Assembly (NCBI GenBank): GCA_963942565.1
Contig: OZ012686.1
Coordinates: forward strand, 10,207,443-10,271,442
Reading direction: 5' to 3'
Length of the DNA stretch: 64,000 nt
Source: Maea johnstoni
Lineage: Eukaryota; Annelida; Polychaeta; Spionida; Magelonidae
Shown: positions 47,356-58,272 of the stretch, piece by piece
Layout: each line of letters opens with the position of its first letter
Position numbering within the stretch: position 1 is the stretch's first letter
Translations under genes and position numbers: made by a program
The notes under the pieces: generated by a model
Database searches by the model: none
Seen by the model: only the letters and a program-made list of their open reading frames with translations
Told to the model about the DNA's origin: nothing

Positions 47356-48832
47356 TAATACAAGTAACTCATACAGCTCTCGATCCCAATGGTGTCAAAT
47401 GCTTTTACAAAGTCCATGATCAAATTCTCCAAGCGGTAAATAAGAGAGAGAGGGCAGTAACTATTGTCATTTTGATTCCCTTGTGTGAGTTACGACACTG
47501 TGGTAAGTGATAGGAGGAAAGTATACCTGTTAAGATACCCAGACTGAGAGCATTATCAGGTAGTTATGTAAGCTTTCAAAAGAAAATGCTTGCATTCCGC
47601 AGGTACTGATGGAGGGGTGGTCATTGTCCCTTCTTACATAACCAGTGGAACGTCTAACTAGATTATATTATAAGAAAACATCCCTTTACTCATTCTTGCT
47701 TTAAGCGACCAAACCATTAATTCTCGTCGAATTTTTCTTTTAAGTGATTTATTCCAAAGTTGTTTCCAAAACATTCTATCAATACTTTGCAAATGGAACT
47801 GTGAGTATGATCATGTTAAGAGTGTGTTATGTTCAGAAAAGGTTGAGGTTACTTACCCCCGCTATTGCATTTACAAGTAAGGACTACCTACAGATAAAAG
47901 GACAGCTAATGGTATGTGTCTTAGGGGCTGACAATGAAGGAAGGAAGGAGAGAAAGTCTTTCAGCTGCAGAAGGACCATGGACAGCCTTCCACAATTCCA
48001 CACTTTTATATAGCGTTTGACAATGAACTGTTGTGGGAAGTTCATATATGCATTCATAAACAACTTCTGGCTGTCGCGATGTAACTTTTACATTTAAGCA
48101 GTCCATAACCCTGGTAATACTTTGACCAAAACATGCACACAGGTTTTTGCTTTTAAAACAAAATTAGAAAAATTGTGAGAACATAAAAATGGAACAATTC
48201 GCAAGGTGATGAAGGTCCATTACTAGAGGAAGTCTAGACATTCATGAGGCTGCATCAGTTCTGCCTTCTCGTGAATGTCAGTTTGTGAGATCTCAGTGAG
48301 GGATGGCTTGACATAACTACCAATTAACAACCTTATGTGGTAGAGCCATAGAATATTCAATGGGCTTTAAGCTGCTTGAAGAAGAGCCATTCCTCTAGAT
48401 CAACCCTCCCATTTTCTCATTTCGATGGCGCCTGTTACTTACGATGAAAAGTTAGGGCAAGTTTAGAGAGTTGGTACGACTTCCGATGAAATCATCTCAC
48501 TGTTCCGTTGCTAGGTGACAGTTGCTTGGCAATGGAACGCGCATATTTTGCAAGTTAAATGGGTCCTTTATCAAAATATTGTAAAGAATAAACTTTCGTA
48601 GCATAACCTTTTTTAGGATGTAGGTTTTTGCATTTGGGATTGTGTTTGACATCAGACATCAGAGCTTTTTCTGGCAATCTAGGCTAAAACGTGATGAGCC
48701 AGCAGCTGACATTGAAGGATACCAGGCATTTACTAAATATACTCTGTTTCACATATTTCTTCATGTGGCATGACACTTGTCTTAGACGCATGCACTGCTT
48801 ACCGGCAGAGTGATTAATTCTCCTCCACAACG
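47356..48832. other. Unassigned DNA, with a SINE-2-like patch
   Basis: Near 47960-48015, 'gcagaaggaccatggacag' with 'cttttatatagcg' matches part of the SINE-2 region at 17.18 kb. The rest is unassigned. Confidence 0.45.
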
Positions 48833-48958
48833 CCATACATTTGCATAGCGACCAGGTCAACCCGCTTAATGGGGGATCTAGCGGGAGAATCAAACCTTCA
48901 GCCTCACGCTTGGGAGCCAGGCATCGTAACCATCAGGCGATAGCGGATCCCCTTGCTT
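48833..48958 (-). repeat. Second tRNA-like SINE type, copy 2
   Basis: Plus strand: 'catagcgaccaggtcaaccc', 'gagaatcaaacctt' (inverted B-box-like), 'cacgcttgggagccaggcat' and 'gcgatagcggatccc'. Same order as 17203-17326. Confidence 0.65.
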
Positions 48959-49489
48959 TTTAGTTGTTGTTGTTTTTTCTTGCTTTTGTTAACACATTTC
49001 CAGTGGTATTCAGGAATGACTCATTTTTGATCATATGAAAGTGCTGACTTGCCACTTCTACAGGGATGTCCTAAAAGCACTTTCGTGGATATTAATAAAT
49101 ATAACAAGGATGAAAGGTATATCATGATCAGCCCAATGAATACATCGCTGAGTGCATGAAGCATGTCTAGACAACTTTTAGTCCATACATGTAGATGCTA
49201 TTAACTATCTTCAATGTCTTAGCCATACCAAACGAGTCAACCGAAATTCCACTAATATAAACAACAATCCTTACAGCATTCAACACGTTTAAAATAGACA
49301 GCCTTGTCTGAATGAATAAAAATGAACACTCAGTGATCGTGGCCATGGTTCACCACGAGCCCGAATATGCCTGCATATGTTGTCAATGATAAACATTACC
49401 ATCTTCAATAAAGGTAGCATTTTAAAAAGACCAAAGGCACTGAGATATCAGTAGTCTCCCTAGTAACAACACGGCTTCATTATTTTTGA
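48959..49489. other. Unassigned DNA
   Basis: Nothing recognised. Confidence 0.5.
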
Positions 49490-49885
49490 AGATCCTCTCT
49501 ATAAAAACACAGAGCAGGCTCCGCAAGGTCCAGAACAATGCAGCACGTGTGGTCACAGGTTATTAAAAGGTATGAGCATATACACATGTAACACGCACGT
49601 CTGGTAGATTTTCAGTGGCTGCCCATTAGGAAAATGACCCAGTTCAAGAGTCTGCCCTTTACTTTCAAATGCATGAAAAGACATGTTTCTCCATTCTTAG
49701 GGGACTTTGCAAGTCAAATAGACAAGCACATGGATTAAGAACCTATTACTAGTAACACACGCTAATCTGGAAAAGCCTAATGACACTACCTTCAGTTCCT
49801 ATGCACTTCGCTTTACAATGAGCTCCTTGACGTATCAAGGCAGCTGATTGTGTGAAAAATCTTAAGTCAATTTAAAATGTTGCCC
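49490..49885 (+). pseudogene. Decayed CR1/L2-type LINE ORF2 C-terminus
   Basis: The plus strand reads KTQSRLRKVQNNAARVVTG, then KRYEHI, and in a shifted frame DFQWLPIRKMTQFKSLPFTFKCM. This is the well-known C-terminal pattern 'SRLQ.VQN.AARVVTG...HI.P.L..LHWLP...R..FK.L.L.FK'. Weaker continuation follows (phrases like 'tacgcacttcgctttac'). Stops and frame changes are frequent: one stop follows VVTGY, and others interrupt the middle. It is an old 5'-truncated copy, cut or ended near the TA tract at 49905. Confidence 0.75.
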
Positions 49886-49900
49886 TTCCAAGATGTCTTA

Positions 49901-49904
<4 letters not shown>

Positions 49905-49982
<78 letters not shown>
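49905..49982. repeat. (TA)n microsatellite
   Basis: About 77 bp of alternating TA. Confidence 0.98.
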
Positions 49983-49984
<2 letters not shown>

Positions 49985-50934
49985 TTGTTTTACTTTCGTT
50001 TATTCACCTACATGTCGACTATGACCAATGTGTGTAGATGATGCAGTGATGAATATACTTAACAATTTATCATATTTTGGTACAATAGTAAAATCTTCTT
50101 AAAAATACAATGTTGTATCAATAAAACACATAGACGACATATTGTTATTCTAAAAGAAAACAAAAGCCGTTGAAAATAAAATTTGAAATAGAAAATGTTG
50201 TGACGGGTTTTCCCATTCAATATATAAGTCTGCATATTCCTGACTAGTCACACATTATTTAATTGCAACATTTCTGCAGAATTTCCATGCATAATACAAT
50301 CTTATATGGATATGCACGAGATAATGTTATACATGGTGGCATAAAAATCCAAGTATTTTGCCGTATTTTGGAAATGGACCCTGTTTGACATGGATTGGCA
50401 ATGACCATTTGTTAGTTTGCCACTTTTAGTGATGCAGGTTGTTAGACCTTACACAAAGGATGTCAACTTTTATCGATCCTTTTTAAAAGCTTCAAATAAT
50501 CATTAAACTTAAGTACACAAACTATGAAAATTGATCAGAAAAGCCATTGGATCAAGGAACCTTACTGCTTTAATGGGCTTATTCAAGTGCTGAACAATAT
50601 TACTTTCACTTTTCTCCCTGGATCTATTTGATAAAGAAGTTCACTTTTCTAGAAAATGAGATTGTTTTGTTTTCATTAATGTTTCACTTTGGTTTTAAAT
50701 TGTGATATTTTCAACAAAGTCTTTTCACAGTTAGTTCAAAAGTTTTGTATATTTTCATATATCATATTTCCCTCGCAGTCCTGGAATATTTTTGTTAACA
50801 TGTTTGCTCTAGATAAAACATTGATGTTTTCTTAGTTTGTGAAGAGTTTAGCTCAGCTCTGATTCATATTTTAAGTTCTCTTATTTGTATGTATATTTTG
50901 TCCAAAATGTGTAGGACAGTCTTATACCATTAAC
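49983..50934. other. Unassigned DNA
   Basis: Nothing recognised. Confidence 0.5.
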
Positions 50935-51150
50935 TGAGTGGCTGAAACAATCTGACAATGTTGATGAAATAGTCATAGGCAAAACCATGATTGGTAAATA
51001 TTTGAATTGGAGATGTTGATTAGAATGCTACCAACAATGTTCATTCAAATATTTTGTAAAACTTATCTCAGTTTCCAACATTTTGTCAAAAGTATCAAAG
51101 ATCCAGACAACAATTTGAAGAGTAACTATCAAGCATGAATGTATAAAATT
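50935..51150. mobile_element. Relic of MITE-A
   Basis: 'ggtaaatatttgaattggaga', 'gctaccaacaatgttcattca', 'aaatattttgtaaaact' and 'atccagacaacaatt' track the copies at 23902 and 34691. The ends are not preserved. Confidence 0.55.
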
Positions 51151-51300
51151 CTTCCTTTTAATCTTGGGAAGTAGGGTTACAATCATTTTCTTATTCTAAT
51201 CTGTCAATATATTTTGATCTCTTTAAGAAGTAGGCTTACAATCATTTTCTTATTCTAATTTGTCAATTATATTTGGATCTCTTTTTTTTTTAGCTTACAT
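51151..51300. repeat. Tandem duplication of ~70 bp
   Basis: 'gttacaatcattttcttattc' through 'tttgatctctttaag' is repeated at once as 'cttacaatcattttcttattc' through 'tttggatctcttt', with small differences. Confidence 0.85.
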
Positions 51301-51599
51301 ATCCTCGGATTCAGCCTCCACAAACAGTGAACATTTTTTTGTCTAAACAGAGGTTTCTTTATTTTCCTGTTGGTTCCCTCAGAATCATCATATGTATATT
51401 CATACAATGAGAATCGTGTACAGATAATGTGTCATGATGTATACAAGCATGTTCCTAGTATATTGACATGTATGTGATGGAACAAATTACCATGAAAACA
51501 TTATATAAATAATGATTGGTGGTCCACCAGTCTTGCATAATGAACAACTTGCACCTAGAAAATATCTCATTGCACCTTCATGTCTATGAATACACACAC
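51301..51599. other. Unassigned DNA
   Basis: Nothing recognised. Confidence 0.5.
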
Positions 51600-52305
<706 letters not shown>

Positions 52306-52370
<65 letters not shown>

Positions 52371-52395
52371 TGTGTGTATGTATGCATGCATGCAT
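52306..52395. repeat. (TA)n then (TGCA) tract
   Basis: About 62 bp of TA followed by TGTGTGTATG and three TGCA repeats. Confidence 0.95.
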
Positions 52396-52929
52396 ATTGG
52401 CTGGAAGGATTCCCTTGGTGTCCCGCACATTTCCACAGGAAAAGGGAGAAAACTTCAAATTAACAATTAACTGCCATGTGGGAAATCTAGACTATACATC
52501 CCACACGTCAGTGATTGACATCAGAAGAATTGCATCTTGGGAACGGTACTATTGCATCATGGGAATTCTTTGATATGTTATGACACTTCCGCCTGTTAAT
52601 CTCCCTGACTACTCAGCCAGGATGAGTTACCTATTTTATGGCTGCCATCATCCTCATCTTTCCTGAGCTCCATGAGATGGAGACAGAAATATAAGTAGAA
52701 TTCTTCACTCACTGTGGCTAGTTATTTCATGTAAGACGTGCATTAAGCGATCGGTTATGTTAAGTAAGACTTCAATTAATGGAACTTTTGGCAGCGTCAT
52801 TACAGTCATACATAATATGGTTTCTACAATAATTCAACTCTATTCAATTCATATGTGATTGATTAAAATGAAGCATATGGCATAAGGAACGGTAATTAGA
52901 TAGTTTGATCGCCCAGACAGAGTTTCGAT
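52396..52929. other. Unassigned DNA
   Basis: Nothing recognised. Confidence 0.5.
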
Positions 52930-53040
52930 TTTCTTCACTTTTTCTGCCATATTGAGGCTAATTCGTGACTAGCCAGTTGTTAGTACCCCGATGAAAACCA
53001 CTGCCTAACCCCAAGTCACCGGCAACCTTCTGACATCCCA
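52930..53040 (-). repeat. SINE body/tail fragment
   Basis: 'ttcttcactttttctgccata' then 'ggctaattcgtgactagccag', 'cccgatgaaaaccactgcc' and 'caagtcaccggcaaccttctg', matching the inverted tail and body of the main SINE. It runs into the TA tract. Confidence 0.7.
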
Positions 53041-53061
53041 CAGACAGAAAACACACACGCA

Positions 53062-54165
<1,104 letters not shown>

Positions 54166-54322
54166 AGTGAACCTTACACTTTTCATTATAACAATAGGAA
54201 TAATAATATAATATTTATTATTAGACATTTGGAGGAGAGTTTTTGGTATTGTTCTGTATAGTATTTCTCCTTCAAATATGTTCACAGATTTGCTTTTGCT
54301 GCTGCGAACATTAATGTGTTAA
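54166..54322. mobile_element. Relic of MITE-A
   Basis: 'acatttggaggagagtttttg', 'gtatttctccttcaaatatgt' and 'gcgaacattaatgtgttaa' match the right half of MITE-A (compare 5616-5845). Confidence 0.55.
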
Positions 54323-54621
54323 ACGTGTCTCTCTGTATGGATGAACTACAGACAAGTTAAACATATGCATGTTCAATATACTGACCACTTTATAAAGAGT
54401 TATGAGAGACATTGAAGCAAATTATTAGTTTGTGTCATTAATTTCCATAAGTAGACCCTATAGTAACCCTCGTTTAACTGTTTAACATGATACAAATACA
54501 CATCTCATTTCTTATAATAAAAAGTTGAAAACACAGTATTAAAATACTTGGCAGTTTAGTTCATGAACATCCTTCCACAGCCAGATATTTCCATATCATC
54601 AAGTTGGTTGAGGTCTATACT
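54323..54621. other. Unassigned DNA
   Basis: Nothing recognised. Confidence 0.5.
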
Positions 54622-54745
54622 ACGAAAGAGCATACGTGACAGGCAGAAAAAAATCAAATCAAATCAAACATTTCCCGAAAAATTGGGGAAAAAAATGTTA
54701 GGAAAATGATTTTCTTCTGCCGGGCATGTATGCTCTCTCGTATTA
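54622..54745. mobile_element. MITE-D palindrome
   Basis: ACGAAAGAGCATACGTGACA, with GGCAGAAAA, is mirrored by TTTTCTTCTGCCGGGCATGT and ATGCTCTCTCGT. About 120 bp. A longer copy lies at 56585-56822. Confidence 0.75.
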
Positions 54746-55245
54746 TATCAATAGATAGGAAAAGGATAGTACGGTGGAGCCGCTCTTAATGGCAGGGAAT
54801 CTTAATGGACCCCCCTCCCTCCCCCCCCCCCCCCCCCCCCCCCCCAACCTTTAAACCTCCCATTTTTTCTGCATGTCCCGTTTGCTCTTTCGTACTTTCG
54901 CACTTTACCCCTTTCGTACTAAAAGTATATCAAACGCATTAAAACAATTCCCTGCCCTCCCCCTCTCAAATCTCCTTTGCTGTTTCGTGTGGCGATGTAG
55001 TATTGGGGTAACATGCAGGAGTAATCAGCGAAAGGCCAGCAGCCCCTTACGCTAAATTAACCTTTTCTGTGTCTCCTATTATTCCTTCACTCGGTTATTT
55101 ACTGTACTGCTATCGTGGCATTTAGTAATGGAAACTCTTCTCGCTTCTGATGTATTGCTAAATAACAAGCATGCCTGCTGCTGCTCCCGCTGCGCTCTAT
55201 CTGACCCACGTGCAGGAGCACGAGGGATTATTTACTACATGTAGT
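54746..55245. other. Unassigned DNA with a C-run
   Basis: C-rich run at 54810-54845 (25 uninterrupted C at its end). Nothing else recognised. Confidence 0.5.
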
Positions 55246-55478
55246 TTAACTCTTTACATTGGGAAGGTACACATGCTCTGACACATTTGGAAAAATCCCA
55301 ATTAATATGCGATATTTCAAGAAATATTTCAATGAAAGTTGTTGTTCGAAATGAGTTTGACAATTCCCCTTCAAATATTCCTTTTGATTTCCCATTGATA
55401 GATGAGTTATGATCAAAGTTGTCTGACTATTTACATGTATACTACAGACGGTTTAACCCATCAGATTTTAAGGGTTAA
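55246..55478. mobile_element. Diverged MITE-A-like element (TTAA type)
   Basis: TTAACTCTTTACATTGGG on the left and TTTTAAGGGTTAA on the right, with internal 'aaatatttcaatgaaagttg' and 'ccccttcaaatattcc'. A more distant member of the family. Confidence 0.55.
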
Positions 55479-55489
55479 CCTATTTGGAG

Positions 55490-55665
55490 GGCCCTGCCCT
55501 GATGGCCTATTGACGTAAGGTGTTATCACTGACTGCTAGCTGGTTCAAATCCCGGCCCATGCAAGGGAGAAGGTTTCCAATGACTTGGGGTAAGCCAATG
55601 GTTTTCGCCGGGTACTCAGATTTCCTCCACCATTTGCATCTGCAATATGGCCGAAAATATGTCGA
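55490..55665 (+). repeat. tRNA-derived SINE copy
   Basis: Head CCCTGATGGCCTATTGACGT, then 'cactgactgctagctggttc' with GGTTCAAATCCCGG as B box, then 'ccaatgacttggggtaagcc', 'ggttttcgccgggtactcag' and 'tttcctccaccatttgcat'. Order and strand as at 18.15 kb. Confidence 0.8.
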
Positions 55666-56182
55666 AAATCAAAAATGAATTCATTGCTTGAGAGGTACCT
55701 TGCAAGTTTAGATGGAATAATTTCACGTCTAAGAAAATTTGAAAATATACCAAAAAATAGCAAAATGATTGAATGAGTGCTGTAGGTTTGTTTTTGATTA
55801 AGGTTTTTTTTCTTTTAAAGTTTTGTGTTTCAAACAATGTTTGGCGAAAACGAAATGACCAAGGAGGGCAGCCTGTGTCAGTTCAGAACGCTATAGAGTG
55901 GGTATGGGTGTTAGGGGCTGGGAGGGCACACAGTGGGTAGAGGTAGGGGTGTAAGGGGTTGGGCTAGGAGGTGTGTTTGGGGTTGGGAGGGCACAAGGGC
56001 AGCAAGAGTTTCTGCCAGTGTAGAGCAATAGTACATCAGACTATCAGTAGTCCCCGCAGTAGTCACGCTAAGCTCCCCTAGCAGATAATACTAGCGAGTA
56101 TTAATGTGCCCTTCAGGCCTCTTCTCCATAGTTAACTGCATGGATTAATCATATATCAATCGCTACACAGTCACGACTTGTA
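55666..56182. other. Unassigned DNA
   Basis: Includes a G-rich stretch near 55897-55995 with repeated 'gggtgt(t/a)aggggctggg(a/g)gg'-like phrases; nothing recognised. Confidence 0.5.
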
Positions 56183-56372
56183 GCGTCCAAAGCACAAGGA
56201 CGCAAATATTTTTGAAAACCATCTAAACCCTGCCATGTTGGTATTCATTGTATAGCTCGCACTTAGTATTCTCAGATGAGTACCCATATATATGCCAGTG
56301 TTTCAGTCATTTTCCTAAGTTTTTGCATCATTTTGTACTGGCCAATTTAGCCACCAGCAGCATAAGAGTTAA
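56183..56372 (-). mobile_element. MITE-B (TTAA type), reverse orientation, left end eroded
   Basis: 'cgtccaaagcacaaggacgc', 'ccctgccatgttggtattca' and 'gccaccagcagcataagag' followed by TTAA match the copy at 26243-26452. Confidence 0.8.
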
Positions 56373-56584
56373 TCATAGATCAATCGCTCCACACTCACGA
56401 CTCGTAGCGGCAAACTTTAATGAGTGCTGAAGCTGGATTTAGATCAAGCTGGTGAATTATCCACCACATGCTTCCCTACCTACATCTTCTCATCAACTAC
56501 ATGCCCATTACAAAGAAGGCGGATCAACTAAAGACAGCTTTAATTTTGCGAATGCAAACTTTTGCGCACTGTCCATGTCGAAGC
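56373..56584. other. Unassigned DNA
   Basis: Nothing recognised. Confidence 0.5.
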
Positions 56585-56822
56585 TTCGAAAGAGCATACC
56601 TGACAGGCAGAAAAAATCAAATATTTTTTCAACAGTTTTTTTCTTAAAACGTTCAAGAAAATATTCAAATATTTTTCTAACACTATTTGGATAACTTAAC
56701 TAAAACTAAAACATGAAATAAAAAAATCAAGTAATTGTTTCCAGCACGTTTTTTTTTCAACAAATGTTGGAAAAAATATTGATTGTTTTCTGTCTGTCAC
56801 GTATGCTCGTTCGTACGAAGCT
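56585..56822. mobile_element. MITE-D palindrome, longer copy
   Basis: TTCGAAAGAGCATACCTGAC with AGGCAGAAAAAATC is mirrored by ATTGTTTTCTGTCTGTCACG and TATGCTCGTTCGTACGAA. Inner repeats of 'ttttttcaacag / caacaaatgttgg' continue the fold. About 238 bp. Confidence 0.75.
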
Positions 56823-57058
56823 ATTGGCGCTGATAATTATATACACATCCCACCCGTCAGAAGACAGCCCACTCGATGTACTATAACAATGACTGCTTCC
56901 TAGGCCAAGTTGCATCATTTTGCGCATGCGTGGTTCCACGCACCTCCGCGCGAAAGTGCAAAATTAAACCTTCCGCAATAAATACTTCATACAAGAATCA
57001 AAGGAATGTTGTTTGAATCATTATCTTATTACCTCATTATCACAACAAACATGTGAGC

Positions 57059-57060
<2 letters not shown>
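56823..57060. other. Unassigned DNA
   Basis: Nothing recognised. Confidence 0.5.

Positions 57061-57130
<70 letters not shown>
57061..57130. repeat. (TA)n microsatellite, left target of the Penelope-like element
   Basis: About 70 bp of TA that stop exactly where the truncated Penelope copy starts, so the microsatellite was probably the insertion target. Confidence 0.95.
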
Positions 57131-57132
<2 letters not shown>

Positions 57133-57628
57133 TAGAAAGACTACGCGAACACTTCCGTAGCATAAACAATCATGCCAGCAACCATATTGTAGGGAGACAC
57201 TTCAACTCCCAAAACCACCTAGGTATAGCATCATTAGAGGTACACATACTGTGCTTCATTAGAGCTAACCCCAACAGACCAGAAAGCAGGCAAGTCCGCC
57301 TAGACTCTGAGATCAAATGGATCCACAGACTCAGATCCTTCGTTCCAAAGGGTCTCAACCTGATGGATAATAACACCTACATCTAGGAAAAAGAACAGGA
57401 ATTAAAACAACACAGTCAATACGCTGTACTTAGCAATAGTGCCTATTTATTATGATAATTGTCACTATATACACATATACTTTACACATGTTATGTTATA
57501 TTTACACAATGATTCTACACTTACATAGTTAGATGAATTTACAAATGAAATATCAAATAAATTCACTGATTGATTTATTATTTACACATGGTACTTAATT
57601 CCATAGTCTGGTAGTCCATTACAAGACC

Positions 57629-57692
57629 TAGTCTGTAGAGACATGTACCCGGTAACTATGTATTCAAATACTTTCGTAGTCTCTACAGACTA
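57629..57692 (+). repeat. 14-bp perfect inverted repeat in the 3' UTR
   Basis: TAGTCTGTAGAGAC (57629-57642) and GTCTCTACAGACTA (57679-57692), loop 36 nt. It is also present in the right copy (about 63565-63628). It could be an RNA stem used in replication or 3'-end recognition. Confidence 0.85.
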
Positions 57693-57835
57693 TACTTACC
57701 ATTCTATCTATCCCACTCTAAATTTCTATAGGGTGACCCGAGATAGTTAGACTCTTTTTAACAAAGAGATTTGCGTTCACCCCTATATACACCTATAGGA
57801 CATTTTAGAATTACATCTTTCTACTTTCATCACTT

Positions 57836-57858
57836 GGACCTTGCACCACACAAGGTCC
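57836..57858 (+). repeat. 8-bp perfect hairpin in the 3' UTR
   Basis: GGACCTTG, loop CACCACA, CAAGGTCC. It recurs at 63772-63794. Confidence 0.85.
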
Positions 57859-57971
57859 GGGCTCGATTGTTACAGCAATCACATTTTCATTAAATATGTT
57901 CCTGATTACTTTGTATCTCGAACATATAGCATTGTCACATCAACAATGCGCCGCATCACATTCATTATTAT

Positions 57972-58222
57972 CCCAAATCCTCTGATGAGATCCATAATAG
58001 GATCGAAACCGCTTACCAACACTTGTCGTCTCAGACACATTGTTTCTCATATAGCCTCCACTCATGTTGAGAGCTATGACGTCATCTCTATCCCCCCTTG
58101 ACGTCGCTAACGCCGAACAACATTCTCACGTGCTCGGCTATTTTTAGAGCCAAAGTAGAACGCAATTCTCTGCCACTCCATTACGAGTAGGCTAGCGGTC
58201 AGGTCAAGTCGCAGAACTCGGG
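57972..58222 (+). ncRNA. Hammerhead ribozyme with expanded helix III
   Basis: Core box CTGATGA at 57982-57988; helix II GATCC (57989-57993) / GGATC (58000-58004) with loop ATAATA; GAAA at 58005-58008. Helix III: A58008-CCGCT (58009-58013) pairs with AGCGG (58194-58198)-U58199. After two mismatches it continues symmetrically: CC (58016-58017) with GG (58190-58191), AC (58019-58020) with GT (58087 offset: 58187-58188), C58022 with G58185. The cleavage triplet is GUC (58198-58200). Helix I starts CCT (57979-57981) / AGG (58201-58203) and may include CCC (57972-57974) / GGG (58220-58222). Helix III is closed by a loop of about 155 nt. Helix I looks weak. Hammerheads in pseudo-LTRs are known from Penelope-like elements; this layout, with so long a helix III, is my reading of the sequence. 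Confidence 0.75.
58077..58106 (+). promoter_or_regulatory. Two CRE/ATF-like sites in the pseudo-LTR
   Basis: A perfect palindromic TGACGTCA at 58077-58084 and a near match TGACGTCG at 58099-58106, about 170-195 bp upstream of the ORF1 ATG. They could drive transcription of the downstream unit; no TATA box is evident. Confidence 0.35.
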
Positions 58223-58272
58223 TTCCATCCCCTTCAACCATCGTACCCCGTCATCGACATATCTATTCTAAT

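Larger units (their letters stand above)
57131..58200 (+). mobile_element. 5'-truncated upstream Penelope copy (pseudo-LTR)
   Basis: Begins inside the GIY-YIG region of ORF2 (VERLREHFRSINNH...) and continues through the ORF2 stop and a ~800-bp 3' UTR. 57131-58064 corresponds base for base to 63067-64000 (offset 5936, no indel, no difference I could see). Head-to-tail partial copies of this kind are the normal outcome of Penelope-like element insertion. I take the natural boundary with the full unit to be the hammerhead cleavage position after 58200; this is inference. Confidence 0.9.

Noticed and set aside
57131-58200. True long terminal repeat of an LTR retrotransposon
   Set aside because: The repeated segment contains the end of the RT-endonuclease ORF and lacks TG...CA ends or a primer-binding site; the RT is Penelope-type.
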